Of a DNA stretch of 64,000 nucleotides, positions 45,996 through 58,547 are shown one piece after another; positions within the stretch are counted from its first letter, which is position 1, and each line of letters starts with the position of its first letter. A program made the position numbers and the translations under genes. This DNA is from Davidsoniella eucalypti (taxonomy: Eukaryota; Ascomycota; Sordariomycetes; Microascales; Ceratocystidaceae), in contig RMBW01000034.1 in NCBI GenBank assembly GCA_004009845.1, positions 1 to 64,000 on the forward strand, given 5' to 3'. Under the pieces are notes generated by a model. It did no database searches, was not told where the DNA came from, and was given only the letters and a program-made list of their open reading frames with translations.

Positions 45996-46054
45996 CGTCG
46001 TATGATCTTGGTGATTTAGGTAGACGTTAAATATAATCAAATCATATCAAATCA
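45996..46054 (+). repeat. Repeat module C, copy 2
   Basis: Fifty-six of 59 positions agree with 3425-3483. It follows module B within 16 bp, so the two belong to one element at this site. The sequence downstream of the ATCAAATCA tail differs from copy 1, suggesting an element end here. Confidence 0.8.
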
Positions 46055-48327
46055 TCCTGTGCCTCGTGGGATTAGTTGTAATTTACTTACCCTGCCACTA
46101 GGAAGCTTCTAGCGTGACAGTAGAACACACCAAGTGGACATTGCCAAAATAGCTCTTCATATACTCGTAGCAAAAGGGCCGTTTTGACAGAGTGACAAAT
46201 GTTAGCATGAGAGCCTAACTGTCAACTGGAAAAAAATCAGTGAAGGACTATATGAATATGAACTAAAAGTCACGAAAATTGTAGGACGTCAAGCTCACTC
46301 GTTATGTCTATGCCAGTGGGAAAAAATTGCTACATAGTATATCATGATTGAAGTGGCTAGGATAACCCTCGATACTCACGTATACTAAGATAGGGGAATA
46401 CTAGCTCACCGAGAATGAGTTCTAGAACAAGGTGTTGGCCATGATCTGTTAGTGATGCCAGGGAGAAGTTTACTATGCCAAGACTCGGGGGAGAAGGAAG
46501 GGAATCGTAAATAGTTCTGCCACGTGAGGTTGGTAGTAGATTTGGGTCTAGGGACCTTGTGGAAAATAGAGCGAATGTCACTCAAAGTGATGAACATGAC
46601 CTTGACGTAGACTTCTTATGGAAAACGGAGATCTGTGAGCAGGTCATCCCGGAGATAGATCATTTGTGTTGGTTTATCTATTCTTCTCGTATTGAATGTC
46701 GTTGAAAAGGACTTGTTTTTCTAGGAGAGTGTATGTGAAAACTCTTCATCGGCATAGCAGGGTGTGTATTATGCTTGGATACTGTCTACATCTGGCACTT
46801 AGATATCGAAAGAACTGGATGGTCTAAGCATACATGTAGGGGCTGATGAGAAATCTATATAATGGTGTCTAATAGGTTTGGTTCCTAGATTAGGTCACCT
46901 TGATCTAGGAATCCTTGTCATATCCGGTGAGTATACTAATAGTTTGGCGGATATATAAGAAGATTATCATATCAATGGTTAGCTCGTCGCAACAGTAGTG
47001 TGCAAGCTTCGTGCTAATTATTTGTAGTTAGAAGAGGCTAAGCCATGTATATGTATGAACGTCCAGAGTAAAGACCTTACAGGGACAAGAACCATGGCCA
47101 CTATAGTAGGATCAGTGAGTCATTATACATGGCATCCTTGTTGGAAATCTTTCTCTCAATTGAGCTTATATGCACGTGGTATACAGATTATACCTGTATA
47201 AGACTGTGTATTCTTCATGGCGACGCAAGCCAAGACCGAAGCGGATAAATGATAGAAGCCGCATAGAAGGGCCATAGAATCGCCCCTCGTAGTATCAGTA
47301 TTAGAGCAATATCTTCATAAGGAGGATTCCAAGCCAAGAACTGTGAAATGAGCAAACCGGCTGTGTCGGCAGCCATAACTAAGTAAAGGAGATTTCTGGC
47401 GGACAATAAAATTTTGCGGCCGACACAATGTCATTGAAAAGGAGGCAAATGATACGAATCACACTCGGATAGGCGATAAATGATGCAGCAGCGTAACGTT
47501 GAGTTAACTTAGCATATCTGTATGTACCAAGCGAGGCAGGTACCCGGAATGAAGAATGTTGCCAAATTTGATCATATTTCCTTTTTTTTCTGGGCGCATT
47601 TTACCGCAGATCAAGCGCTGTCAGAGCAGCACATATGTGATGACAACAGTAAACAGTTGATATGCCAAAGTAGGCTTATAGGCCGAAAAATCAAGCCCCT
47701 TGCTCTGCGCATATGTCCGCCTATCGATCACCGCCAGATTTCTCGAGTAACTTGAGTCGCAAGATGCCGCTTGCGTCCCGAGCAACGAACAAGCAACGCA
47801 ACAAGGGTCAAGCCTCCTGGGCCCTTAGTCCACGGAGCTGCAGTATCCGTGTTTACACATATCATCTCTAGCCTGACTTTGGCGGCTGCGCTCTTCCTCA
47901 TCAGCCTCGTGGGAACCTAGCTCGCCAGAACGCTACTAGTCTCGCAAGTCTGGTAGAATTGGACATGGCCCAGGGTCCCTTGCTGGCCTATAGTTTATGG
48001 TCCATGTATAGCTCTAAACTGTTGACCGGTGTTCTTCATGGACAGTTCGTGCTTGCTTGACATGCAGTGGCAGGCGCACGTTGGATATCATGTGGCCCAG
48101 GTACGGTCAAAAGATTTTAGTTTAAAAGGACGGTCGCACTCAAAGTGATTTGCGTTCGACTTACCTATTATACTCCCCAAGCTGACAAGCTTCACCATTG
48201 TCCCATCACTTGTTTATTCCGCCCTGCCGATCCTCTCTCCCTTCTTTTAAAGAGGACGGTCCTCCTCTAGCAAGAACTCCATCTTCCTGTTTTTCCTCTT
48301 TACACAACATCCACTCTTTTATAAACA
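46055..48327. other. Intergenic region upstream of the hydrolase gene
   Basis: AT-rich DNA with short frames only. The last 150 bp before 48328 are CT-rich and contain CACAACATCCACTC and TTTATAAACA just before the ATG, as in a strongly expressed fungal gene leader. A hydrophobic 60-codon frame at 47215-47406 (minus) has no ATG at its start and no support. Confidence 0.45.
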
Positions 48328-49576
48328 ATGATTTCTCTGCGGACTCTTGCCGCGGCCCTTGTGCCCCTCTCTCTGGCGGCTGGCTCGTCGTGCAGCGCCG
48401 TTGTGTCGAACTCGGTTCTCGCCGAGATCGCTGCCAATGCCAACGCCACTTCTGAGGTTGGCGAGGTCGCCTCTATCCGCAGCTTCTTCTACGTCGGCGG
48501 TAACTACACCGCTACCAGCAGCACTGCTCACCTTTACCATGAGCAGATGTACGTCGAAAAGCTGACTCCCGTCGGTGGCTCTAGCCAGACCTACCCCATC
48601 GTCCTGATCCACGGCCAGGCTCAGACCGGTACCGTAAGTGAACACCCTCGGGTTTCCGAAAACTCGCCCGAAGCGCCATTTATACTGACATTCGCTATAG
48701 AATTGGCTCAACAAGCCTGACGGCACCCGTGGCTGGGCTTCCGACTTCCTTGAGCAGGGTTACGAAGTCTACATCATCGACCAGACCCTCCGTGGTCGCT
48801 CCGCTTGGCAACCCGACAAGGGCGCGACCGAGCCTTCCACCTACAGCGCCGAGATCATCCAGCAGCGCTTCACTGCCCCCGAGGACTACATGCTGTGGGC
48901 TCAGGCCGTGAACCACACCCAATGGCCTGGCACCGGCAAGATGGGTGACGAGGTCTTTGACGCCTTCTACAGCTCCAACGTCCAGTTCATCAACAATGCC
49001 ACCTACCAGCAGACCACCATGCAGAACGCCGGTGCTGCTCTGATGGACAAGATTGGCAAGCCCGTTGTCCTGGTCGGGCACTCCCAGGGTGGCGTTATGC
49101 CCATTCTACTGGCTGATGCCCGTCCCGACCTCGCCAAGGCCCTGGTTTTGCTTGAGCCTACCGGTCCTACCTTCGAGGAGGCCATCTTCTCTAACAGCTC
49201 AGCCCGTGCCTGGGGTCCGACCGACATCAAGCTGACCTACGACCCCGAAGTCACCGACCCTTCCACCGACCTTGTTCAGCAGAAGTACGAGTCCAAGGGC
49301 GAAAACTACGTGTCTTGCATTTTGCAGAACAAGGACTCCGTTCGCACTCTGACCAACCTGGTCACCAAGCCTATTCTGGTCATGACCTCCGAGGCTTCCT
49401 ACCACGCCCCCTACGACTACTGCACCGTCAACTACCTGAAGCAGGCCGGCTGCACTCTGGCTCAGGGCCTTGACCTGCCTGATATCGGCATTCACGGCAA
49501 CGCTCACATGTTCTTCATGGAGGAGAACTCTCGCCAGATACAGGCTGTTCTGGAGGGTTGGATTTCACGCGTCTAA
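48328..49576 (+). CDS. Secreted alpha/beta hydrolase
   Basis: Two exons, 48328-48633 and 48701-49576, encode 393 residues. The 67-bp intron (GTAAGT...GCTATAG) joins GQAQTGT to NWLNKPDG. The first 23 or so residues are a signal peptide (ISLRTLAAALVPLSLAAG). The fold is shown by the strand-turn PIVLIHGQAQTG, the nucleophile elbow GHSQGG with Ser230, and a late His371 in GNAHMFF; the acid residue is not certain (a candidate is in MTSEASYH). Several N-glycosylation motifs (NAT, NYT, NSS) fit secretion. The substrate is unknown; relatives are esterase- or lipase-like hydrolases. Codons end mostly in C, far from the AT-rich surroundings, which points to high expression. It stands alone, over 4 kb from the next gene. 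Confidence 0.9.
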
Positions 49577-52500
49577 ATGCGGCAGTGTGGTGGGATGATG
49601 CAAAGGAGAGTACTCGAGTGACTACGTTTTGTTTGCCTCCTGATTTTGTTCACATAACAGCATATAAAGTGCAACAATATCCCCGACAAATCTTTCTCGC
49701 ACTCCTTTGGCACGCAACTTAATATCTTTTCAGCTTTTTTTACTTTCTTTACTTTCTTTTACATTCCACATTTTCTTATAATTTTTTTTCTTATCCTTCT
49801 ACTACTTCATTTTCACCATCTTTATACGATGTGATGCTTTTGGCTTCTCACAGTTTATACTATAGACTCTACCATACACCACCGTTTGGGCGGTCCTCAT
49901 GACACCATGACTTGGATTGACTCTCTAGACTGGTCATGTTCATGGCTGCCCAAGCCTGATGAATTTTCAACTCCATTCACTTCTTCCATTAAATATTTCC
50001 CCCTGCGACTTGATATTCTGCTAAATCCATTGTTCTTTTTTTTGTCGTTGTACCATCATGGTTGTATATGATGTTCTGCGTACCGTTACCATTTCTTTGT
50101 ATTATTTGTAGTATTAGCTAGACATATGATAGATCAAGACTGAAGACATCTTGGGAACAAGAGCCTACCAATTCCGGATATATTTATGCGTTCTGTTTAT
50201 GCACTGTCTGTTGTTTGTAAATACTTATCCTCGTGATTGAAAATATGTCAAAGCAATGTTTCGTCACTGACGCAGTTTGGTTGTAATCGAATGACATGGA
50301 GTCTGTTTTCCTGGGCCGGTTGACTTGACAAGAGGTCACGGAGACAACTGTTCTGTGTAGGCGACCGTGCAGGAGTATTTATAATTTTCCAGTAGTCCAA
50401 GATCCCGAGGCCAACATGATCGGATATCGCTACGAGTATCAAATCCGGTACTAGTGCTGTGACTTGAATTAAATTGCAACTGCAGGTACTTTTGCTAGAA
50501 CGGTTCAATGGACAGGAGGAGTCGAAGAGTGGAACGATGAGTTGATTGCTGGAACTCGGCTCGAGAGATGGCTTCCCCCCTCAATCCATACTAGTATGGT
50601 GAGACTAGATCACAAGAGATCAAGGGATAGAATAGACCGCGTCCATCTTTCCTACATGAGACAGCGTTATACGATTGTTTAGGTGAGAGGTCACTGACAA
50701 CGCTCTTACGATACCACTGACAGTGCATAGTGGAGTAGGTGATAGCATGAACAGGATAGAGTACCAGCTTGCTGTCTACCCCTTGCATATATGGATTGTG
50801 TCCTTTTAGCGATATGCAGAATGCAGAAGACGCGGGATGATGGCTCTGAAGGAAGAAGCTCAAGTAAAAGCGCAATTAAGATCTGCAAATTTCAACAGCT
50901 CCTTCGACTTGGGGTACGTAGTATCTGACCGTTTTCGTCCTAGATTTTGTTACATGTTTGTTATGTAGAGGTACAAGAGCATTATTGAAAACCTTCTGCA
51001 ACCCACTGTATTTTTACCTGTTCCTTTGTACAGTACTTTATTCCGGGGGGAGAAGAGAAAAAAAAAACCAGAGAGTATGATAGAGCAGATGGTTGGATTC
51101 CTGAGTTGCAGCTTTGCAATGTAAGCAATATGAGCCATTCTTGCAAGATAAAGTCTTGGGTCGCATTGAAATATATCACTTGACACGGAAGACCAAGCAA
51201 AAGACACGATCAAAGCGGTGTTCATCATTACATGGATTATAGAGGTTGCTTTGCTTTGGTTACCGAAGGACATTGGCTATACAAATCAAATTAGTGAGCG
51301 GAAACTTGGTTGTTGGGGTCTTGTTTGCCTGTACTCCCAATCTATAGCGGTCTCTTTCAGTGGCTGGCTACAGCGACATTTAGTGGTTATAGTGGTCGCC
51401 ACGTCACTATAAGAAAAGCAAAACAGTTGTCGAACAAGACCTTCCCGCATCACGATTTTTCAGTGCCGAAACCATCTCAACATTCAATCCCAAGTCGGAC
51501 AAGAGAAGGCAAAGAGAGAAAAGAAGCACACGGATAATTTCTTTTTGTGGCGTTCTCGACAAAGAAAGCCGCGGGGAAACGGAGAAAAGAAAGGGCAAAC
51601 TCCTCTCGAACTCCTATCAAACTCACAGACATTTCTGTTCCTTAGAGTGCTATGAGTTCGCTTTGTTTTTGTTGGTCTGTGAGTATTTTGTCGTCTCCTT
51701 GGCCGGCACTTGCAAAGCCGAATGTGGTGGCATTTCCAGCTTAACGTCAAAGTAAAGTGATACAAAACGGGGGGGAAAAAACATGTCAAATGGAGATATC
51801 AAGAGAATAAAACCAGGCGTCTTCTGGTCTTCAACCTGTGATGGGAATCGTCGGATTTTACGCCACATTATAACAAAGTCTTCAAAGAAGGGAAAAGGAA
51901 AAGAACAAATTAGCCGACAGGCGAAACTTGCACTAGTTGAAAAAAAATTGAAAAAATTAATTAGCAGGATAAATTTCTGCCTAGGGTCAGGGTTGCTTAG
52001 CAAGAATATGAGATGTCGTAATTCGTTCATCACATCGGTGATCGTGGGGCATTTTTCTTTACTTTTAATAGCATTTTTGGTATATGCAAAAGCACATCTG
52101 TTTCATGCCATCTTATAAGTGCTTATATTTTCTTGGCGTAACACAGATGTTGAATCATGTGCCAACCGAGAGATGAGAGCAGAAAAAGCAGAGACATGAA
52201 TACATGTAGACACAACTAACTTGATCTCTACCCTTGTTACGATTTTGTATATTTTGAATGAGCTGTCTGTATCTAATGGAATGGCCAATGCTTGTATGGC
52301 AAGTTGTGCAGCTGCTTGGTCAGCAAGCTCGGTTAGGCTAAATCCCGTTGCTCGAGTGTGCCATAGGATATGTAGTTAGACTTCTTAGGTTTAGGGTTGT
52401 ATTGTGGGATCACGAGACGGAGTCTGCTCTCGTTTCGTTCTTCGGAAGAGGAAGGATGCGGACTTTAGGAAGTAGGCTCGGGGGCCATATTCCTGGCCAT

Positions 52501-53691
52501 GCTGATCTGTATTGTTTTGGGGAGAGGGGGGGGTCACTAATAAGTCAAGGGCCATTTTTTAAATAATTCTGCTCAGAGGGGCAGGTCATCAAACCTTGAA
52601 CAAACCGATCAGAGTTGGTAGTTTTAGTGCAAGTTGGTCCAATAACGAACTGATGGGCTAGCAAGGGCTAGTTGTCTGACATATCTTACGTACAGAGCTT
52701 TCCTTGATAGTGGGACGTACATGTCTTTGCAGGAATAAAATACCCTAGCTTCCGTCGTAGTCTGGAAGTAGTCGAGGGACTAGAGAAAACTAGTAGAACG
52801 AAGCCGGCAACCAGGCCGTCTGATACCAAAGTTTAAAAGTCTAGTAAATTCAAGTTGGCGCGCTGGTGGGCTCGGTCGAAGGTTCAAGTCAGTTGAATTG
52901 GTTTAACTTGGTCTAGCTCGAGTCTCTCTTTGCCGATTTTTCATCTTCGTTCTTGCTTCTACGCGTGTTCCTCGACTTCGTTTTTCATTCCATCTTTTGC
53001 TGTCCGCTGGGGCTTCTTGCCATGTTCTATCTTCCTCTGCTGTTGAGCCTCACTATGACCGCCATCGGCCAGATCTAACACCATCTAGTACTATTTAATA
53101 CTATAGTTCAAAACGAGGCATGACAAACACACCACCAAAGCTGCCACTCTAGATCCATCGTGACATCCCTGCTCTCCGCGCGGTCCTATCCTGTCTGTCC
53201 TCTGTTACTTTATGCCACTTTATTCTCGGTTTATCTAGCTGGCTCTTACCGCCGGGTCCGTTTGGGACAAGACCGCCGATCACCTTCTCTTTTCCTGCCT
53301 CCTGTCAAGTCAGTAGACGTGGGACACCCCTCCACATTCTGCTCTAGAGCCCGCTCTTGACTTCCTCTCTTGTCTTTGCTCTCTGTACATAGTCGACGCT
53401 GCTCGCTGTGCACTTTTCTTCCTTCATGACACTTCTCGGCCTCGAAGTTACCCACTCCAGGGCTACATATATACATATATATATCCTGGATATCTGATAC
53501 CTAGCCAGCTAGCAGCAAGAGCTCGACTGCCTCCGCCTTGCGGCTTGTCTTAATCCTTCCTAGAGCCCGCCCTTCTTCAGATCACTTCATAACCCGACCA
53601 GTCCCCGGATCACAAGTCTAGACCCCTCGACTTCTTCTCTCGCATCTCTACCTCAAACCTGGTTCTCTACTCAGCAGCCAGTCCGCTCACC
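49577..53691. other. Intergenic region between hydrolase and rhodopsin-like genes
   Basis: Four kb of AT-rich DNA with T-rich runs just after the hydrolase (49733-49800). 52920-53690 is CT-rich and likely carries the promoter and leader of the rhodopsin-like gene. No reading frame here has a recognisable domain. Confidence 0.5.
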
Positions 53692-54926
53692 ATGGCCGTC
53701 GATCAACTCACTCTGAACCTGCACTGGGTCTTCACCTGGCTGACTGTCGTCGTCATCTCAGTGCGTCTGATCTGGCGCAAGGTCGCCCACCAGAAGTATG
53801 TCCTCGGGGATTGGCTCTCGGTGGCCGCGCTCTTCTGCGTGCTCTTGCGGCTGTGCCTAATCCACGTCGTGCTGATTTGGGGCACGTCCAATATCTCTGC
53901 CTCTGCCAGAGCCAGCATCACCTTCACGCCCACCGTGATCTACCGCCGCGTAGTTGGCAGCAAGCTTTCTCTGGTCAACCGTGTTTTCTACAACTCATAG
54001 TATGTCTCCTAAATACCGTCCTGTGTTCCGACGCCATGCTCGAATGCTGACTAACCTGCCCTGCTTCGTCAAGCCTGTGGCTGCAGAAGTGTGTCCTTCT
54101 CGATGTCTACCAGCGTCTGCTCAACAACGTTGCCTGGAGAAAGCCTGTTCTCTGGGTCTACCTGACTGCCTTGTTCGGCACATACGTTGCCTGCCAGGTT
54201 GCCACCTTCGGCGAGTGCTCGCCTGTCAAGAAGTACTGGCAAATTGTCCCTTCTGCTGGTAAGCTCGACACCAACATCTCGTCTCTAATATGTATCTGCT
54301 CTTCTAACACCTCTCTAGGATCGTGTGTCGAGGCCCAGCTCCAGCTTGTCGTCGTCGGTGTCACTAATATCGTTACCGATTCCATGCTGCTTGTCCTGCC
54401 CATTCCTCTCCTCATCGGCCTCCAGACCAACTCTCGCCTCAAGCTGCAACTGACGTGCCTGTTCACTCTTGGCGTGTTCATCATCGCCATCACCATCATC
54501 CGTCTGCCTATCAACACCCTGAACAAGAGCGTGCAGGCTTCCCGTACCACCTGGGCCAGTGTCGAGCTCTTCACTTCCGCCGTCGTCGTCAACGCCCCGA
54601 CCGTCTACGGCCTATGGAACAAGCGTCGTCAGGCCACCAAAAGCGCCTCGTCCAACCCCAAGAGCGGCCTCCCTTACACCGGCAGTTCCGGCGTGGGGAA
54701 CTCGCACCGCGCCGGTCACGGTGGCTCCCACGTTGACTACACCGCCAACGTCGAGGCCGACGGCTACGAGATGAGCATGCGCCGTGGCCCCATTGGCGGC
54801 ATCATGCAGACCAAGGAGGTCTTTGTGTCCGAGCTGAGCGCTGTTGACGCCAAGAATAAGGGTTACTCCAACCTGACTGACGATGGTGCCTCTAGCCACT
54901 CGAGCCAGAAACACATCATCCACTAA
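53692..54926 (+). CDS. Fungal rhodopsin-domain integral membrane protein
   Basis: Three exons, 53692-53999, 54074-54258 and 54319-54926, encode 366 residues. Intron 1 is 74 bp (GTATGT...GTCAAG, branch GACTAAC) and removes an in-frame TAG that would otherwise stop the protein; intron 2 is 60 bp (GTAAGC...CTCTAG, branch TCTAAC). Hydrophobic segments include WVFTWLTVVVISVRLIW, WLSVAALFCVLLRLCLIHVV and LFTLGVFIIAITIIRLP, and LWLQKCVLLDVYQRL after intron 1 matches the fungal rhodopsin-domain family of seven-pass proteins (related to PTH11-type receptors). There is no CFEM domain and no retinal lysine can be claimed. The last 100 residues are hydrophilic, Gly/Ser-rich and cytoplasmic in the family's usual topology. 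Function unknown; a receptor or stress role is only a family-level guess. Codon use is C-rich like the hydrolase. Confidence 0.85.
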
Positions 54927-57783
54927 ACTGTACTTTTCTGTTCCTGTCAACCCCTCATATCTTGCTATGCCACTGCTCTCTAGACTACGACATCGAATTC
55001 TTTTTCATGATACCACCGATCAATCCCCTTTTATTCTTGGCCTGCTACTCTATATGTGACATTACGTAATAAAACACCGTCTCAGGACCTAACACTAGTT
55101 AACGAGATAATACGCTTCTAATACTAGTTATCGTACCATCTTTCAATGTGACACTGACAAAACCTTGTATGCTTCATATCCGTGGAGACTTTAGAGGCTT
55201 CAAAAGTTCAATACCTTGTAGTTGGCCGGCCTCGATCCGTTCCTGTTCATTGAACTAGAGACCATGCCACAAAGTAAAGAAAATAACATCAAGGTTAAAG
55301 AATTTTCCCAGCTTTACTTTGAACTTCAGCATACAGATATGGGCACTGTATATCTTGGTTACTGATTAACTGGTAGGAACTACTTACAGAAACGTTTAAA
55401 TCTCCTGCCCAGCATATTTTATTCTTTATTAGAGTATCCCATGGTGATATAAATGTGCATATTAACTTATTTTTACTAATACATTTTTGTTAGTGTATGC
55501 AGTTGTCAGGGGAGTACAAAATAATATATGTAGTGTATATTAGTATTACTTTTAAAGGAACCAGGTAGTATGAGAAGAGGGAAAAGGACAGAAAATACAC
55601 ACAGCTTTATTCAAAGAGATTATTATACGGATAGTATACATATAGCAGTTGTATATGTATCAGCTCGTTAGTCACCATCCATGTAGCGTTTCATGACTAA
55701 GGTTGCATTCACCGGGCTATACTAAGAATGCACTACTTTAGTGCAGCCATACAGACATATGCTAGTTGCTCTCTACAAGCTGTACGACTAGCTCGATGAA
55801 GTAATCTTAGGCCAGCTTATTCGTTCCTTGGCCCTTTTTTCTACTTCTTCGTTCTGTTGTCTCTACAATGTTAGCGTTGTTTTCATGACACCTTCTCGTT
55901 TCTTTCCAGGCGAGGCAAACGAGAACGAGAGAAGAGAGTTCCAAAATACTAGGCAGTTGTAAACGAGAAAAGCCGACTTCTTGTCAGACCATAGTTGTCG
56001 TCTTGTCATCAACCTCACTCTCTCCTTTAATATCGAAAATAACACCAAGTGGTCAGTACATGGTATACACTAACCAGCGGCATAGGGGATACAAATATAG
56101 GAAAGAAAAACATATCGAGTTACTATAATCTTCTAGATTGTCTAATGAGGCCAGAAGTTTCTAAGGAAACAAAAATAAGGCTAGCAGGTCGGAGTTTTTC
56201 TTCATAGAGGAACCGTTATTAGTACTTAATTTTTAGCGTAAATAACAATCAAATACATTCAATATTCAGAAGAGGTCCATAATTTGGATTATCCCCTAAG
56301 TTCATAACTTGCAACAATCTACGTGTAGTTGTTGACATGTAATGATACCACTTGGCCTAGAAGTTCATGTATCACCAGATATATTCATTGATACCTATCC
56401 CAACGATATTCAACTGTGCAACAAGACCTATATATGTATCCGAGGGACCACAAAGCAATGACTTGTGCGTCTTTTCACTTGTATTATCACAAGTTCCTTT
56501 TGTGTTGTTGGCTCATCGTCCCAGCCACTTAGTTGCTAGTCTTTGGTCTGCCGTAGACACATAAATCCTACTGTCACTTTGGACGGAGTATTACCATAGA
56601 AGCCCCAGACGGAGGGGAAGAAGTCTTGTCTCTACTCTGATGAAGCATATATTTATCTTTATACTTCGGAGAAAAAGTGCCTTTCGTGTGATCAGATGGA
56701 CTTGATGTTGCGAGACAAGAGGCAAAGGAAATGAGCAGGCACTCCTACGACGATCATCTCCGTTTGTTGACTGGACTCTTTGGTTGATCTAGGCCACTCG
56801 AAGTTTCACTGTCTCTATCTCATTTGTTTTGTGCATACTTGGTACTTTTTTTGCGGGAAAACGATCGACATCAGATCAGCTGGCAGGTGATGGAAGAAGA
56901 AGCGTTGGTCAATGCGGTGCATTTTTACTATGGGAAGTCTCTGGGCTAGTTGGAATAGTTTAATCTTCTTTCAGATCTTGTACGAAAATCGTACAAATCT
57001 ATGTGAAACTCAATGTACATAAGATCATTGCTGCTAAGTGGACTTTTGGTATAAGTTGGGTAGCCATGGATTAAATAGCGATCGACGCCAAAAAAACCTA
57101 CCGAGTAGCAATTCAACTATCACAGCTCATATATGGAGTCATCCAACTAGCATTCATCATCTATCAGATACGTAAAGCCATAGCTACATATAATCAGAAA
57201 ATCGTCTTAGTTGGAAGTCTTCAGCCAAAAGATAATTCTTGACATTAGAATCACCGGCCTCTCGATTATATTCTATGCAATCCTTTACAGATCTTAACTT
57301 AGTGCCGTCGGCGCCTCTAAGAAAGGAGACAGTCTCATAGAAGCCTAGTTAGTATTAGTCATGTCGTGGATAGCACAACGGCCGATTTGATTTGATTTCT
57401 CAGCGTTTACCTACTACTATCGAGTGGCAACACAACGTCATGCTCCATATGGGCGTTGGCTTAGCTTTCTTCTTTCCTAGGGACCGGAGTAATCTCTGTA
57501 GAGCCCGAAGCGAGCAGACGTTACCAATAGAATCTAACAGCTCACGATTTGCAATATGAGGGTTTTTTTGTTACCACTCGTTGCTCGGCTGTGATTTTTC
57601 TTTTTCGGCCCGGTCGTGGACGGGTACGATTGTCCTCACGTTGACGTTCACGGCAGACAGTTGACTTCAGGGAAAGCATCGTTAACCATCTTGAATGTGA
57701 AATCTTGTCTTCGTAGCTCGCAAATTCGAGATCGTGGAGCGTAAGGTTGGTATGTAGGTATATATTTATCTTAGAGTTCTACT
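54927..57783. other. AT-rich intergenic DNA before the FunK1 element
   Basis: About 2.9 kb of AT-rich DNA. Short frames only. A degenerate relative of module C lies at 57383-57415. Confidence 0.5.
57383..57415 (-). repeat. Repeat module C, degenerate relative
   Basis: On the minus strand this reads AGTAGGTAAACGCTGAG followed by AATCAAATCAAATC, which resembles the centre and tail of module C (TTAGGTAGACGTTAAA...ATCAAAT). The match is partial and could be chance in AT-rich DNA, but it lies on the expected side and strand of the FunK1 element. Confidence 0.4.
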
Positions 57784-57812
57784 CCCCCCGAGGGTTGTAG
57801 GAGGGAAGGTTG
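57784..57812 (-). repeat. Repeat module A, copy 2
   Basis: Perfect 29-bp reverse-complement match to 45541-45569. It is downstream of the FunK1 gene (which is on the minus strand), about 740 bp beyond its stop codon. Confidence 0.85.
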
Positions 57813-58262
57813 AGTGTCACGGAATGATAGCTTGTGCTGGTGCTATGAAGTGTGCATTGATGTCGTAGTTCGTGCCAGAACCTTTGTTTTGATCTGTTCT
57901 GTCTGTTCTGTTCTTGTCTCTTCTGTCATGCCATGGAGTATGCCAGAACTCGTCACAATGTGTCACAAGGTTCCACAACGATGGTTGTTTGCCCTATCTC
58001 GCATCATTGGGTGATATTTGCTCTATGTTCCATCCTGTCTGGGTTTTCAGTCCCTCCCTGCTATCTCAGCTCTGCCGTAGTTGGGTTTGTTGATAAGTTC
58101 TTTCGTGATACCTAACTAACCAATACTTCACAAAAGCATAAATACCGGTCTTCCCCTTAGGCTTCCTAGCTCAGTCTCTTTCTCCGTCCCATTCCCCCCT
58201 ATGCTTGCAACTTGTTAATCACTCTCCTTGTCTCTTGGTATAGTTATAGATAGCTAGCAATA
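57813..58262. other. Spacer between module A and the small frame downstream of FunK1
   Basis: No coding frame or further repeat could be identified. It contains several CTGTTCTGTTCTTGTCTC-like short repeats near 57895-57925. Confidence 0.4.
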
Positions 58263-58496
58263 TCAAGAATTTCTCTCTTTTCCAGCACCACAAATGTGGT
58301 ATCTGGCAACTTCATATCCCCCTTTCCTATACATATTAGAATATCTACTAGCTAGTAATATATCGTGGGCATCCCACCCAAACACAGTAGGTTCATGGTG
58401 GATGATGTCACACCCTAATCTAATCTGAATCTGATCTAGTATCATCTTATAAAGCCATTCAGACTCCAGATACGACTCAAATCCTAACAAACCCAA
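58263..58496 (-). CDS. Small hypothetical protein downstream of FunK1
   Basis: A 77-residue frame with ATG start, same strand as FunK1 and 51 bp beyond its stop codon. The composition is protein-like (SEWLYKMILDQIQIRLGCD, then an HHEPTVFGWDAHDILLASRY stretch), but I recognise no domain. It could be a second gene of the same element, a spliced 3' extension, or chance. Confidence 0.3.
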   Translation of the reverse strand: MGLLGFESYLESEWLYKMILDQIQIRLGCDIIHHEPTVFGWDAHDILLASRYSNMYRKGGYEVARYHICGAGKERNS

Positions 58497-58547
58497 GCTA
58501 CATAAATCAATATATCATAAACAACCATTTTGCCATAATCTCAGTAC

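Noticed and set aside
46357..46597. Overlapping minus-strand frames sharing one stretch, possible frameshifted gene
   Set aside because: A donor-like GTGAGT is present near one end, but all three frames of the following candidate exon contain stops, and no domain is recognisable.
47215..47406. Hydrophobic 63-codon frame on the minus strand
   Set aside because: It begins with TTG, an in-frame stop lies a short way upstream, and no splice sites extend it to a larger protein. It is likely chance.
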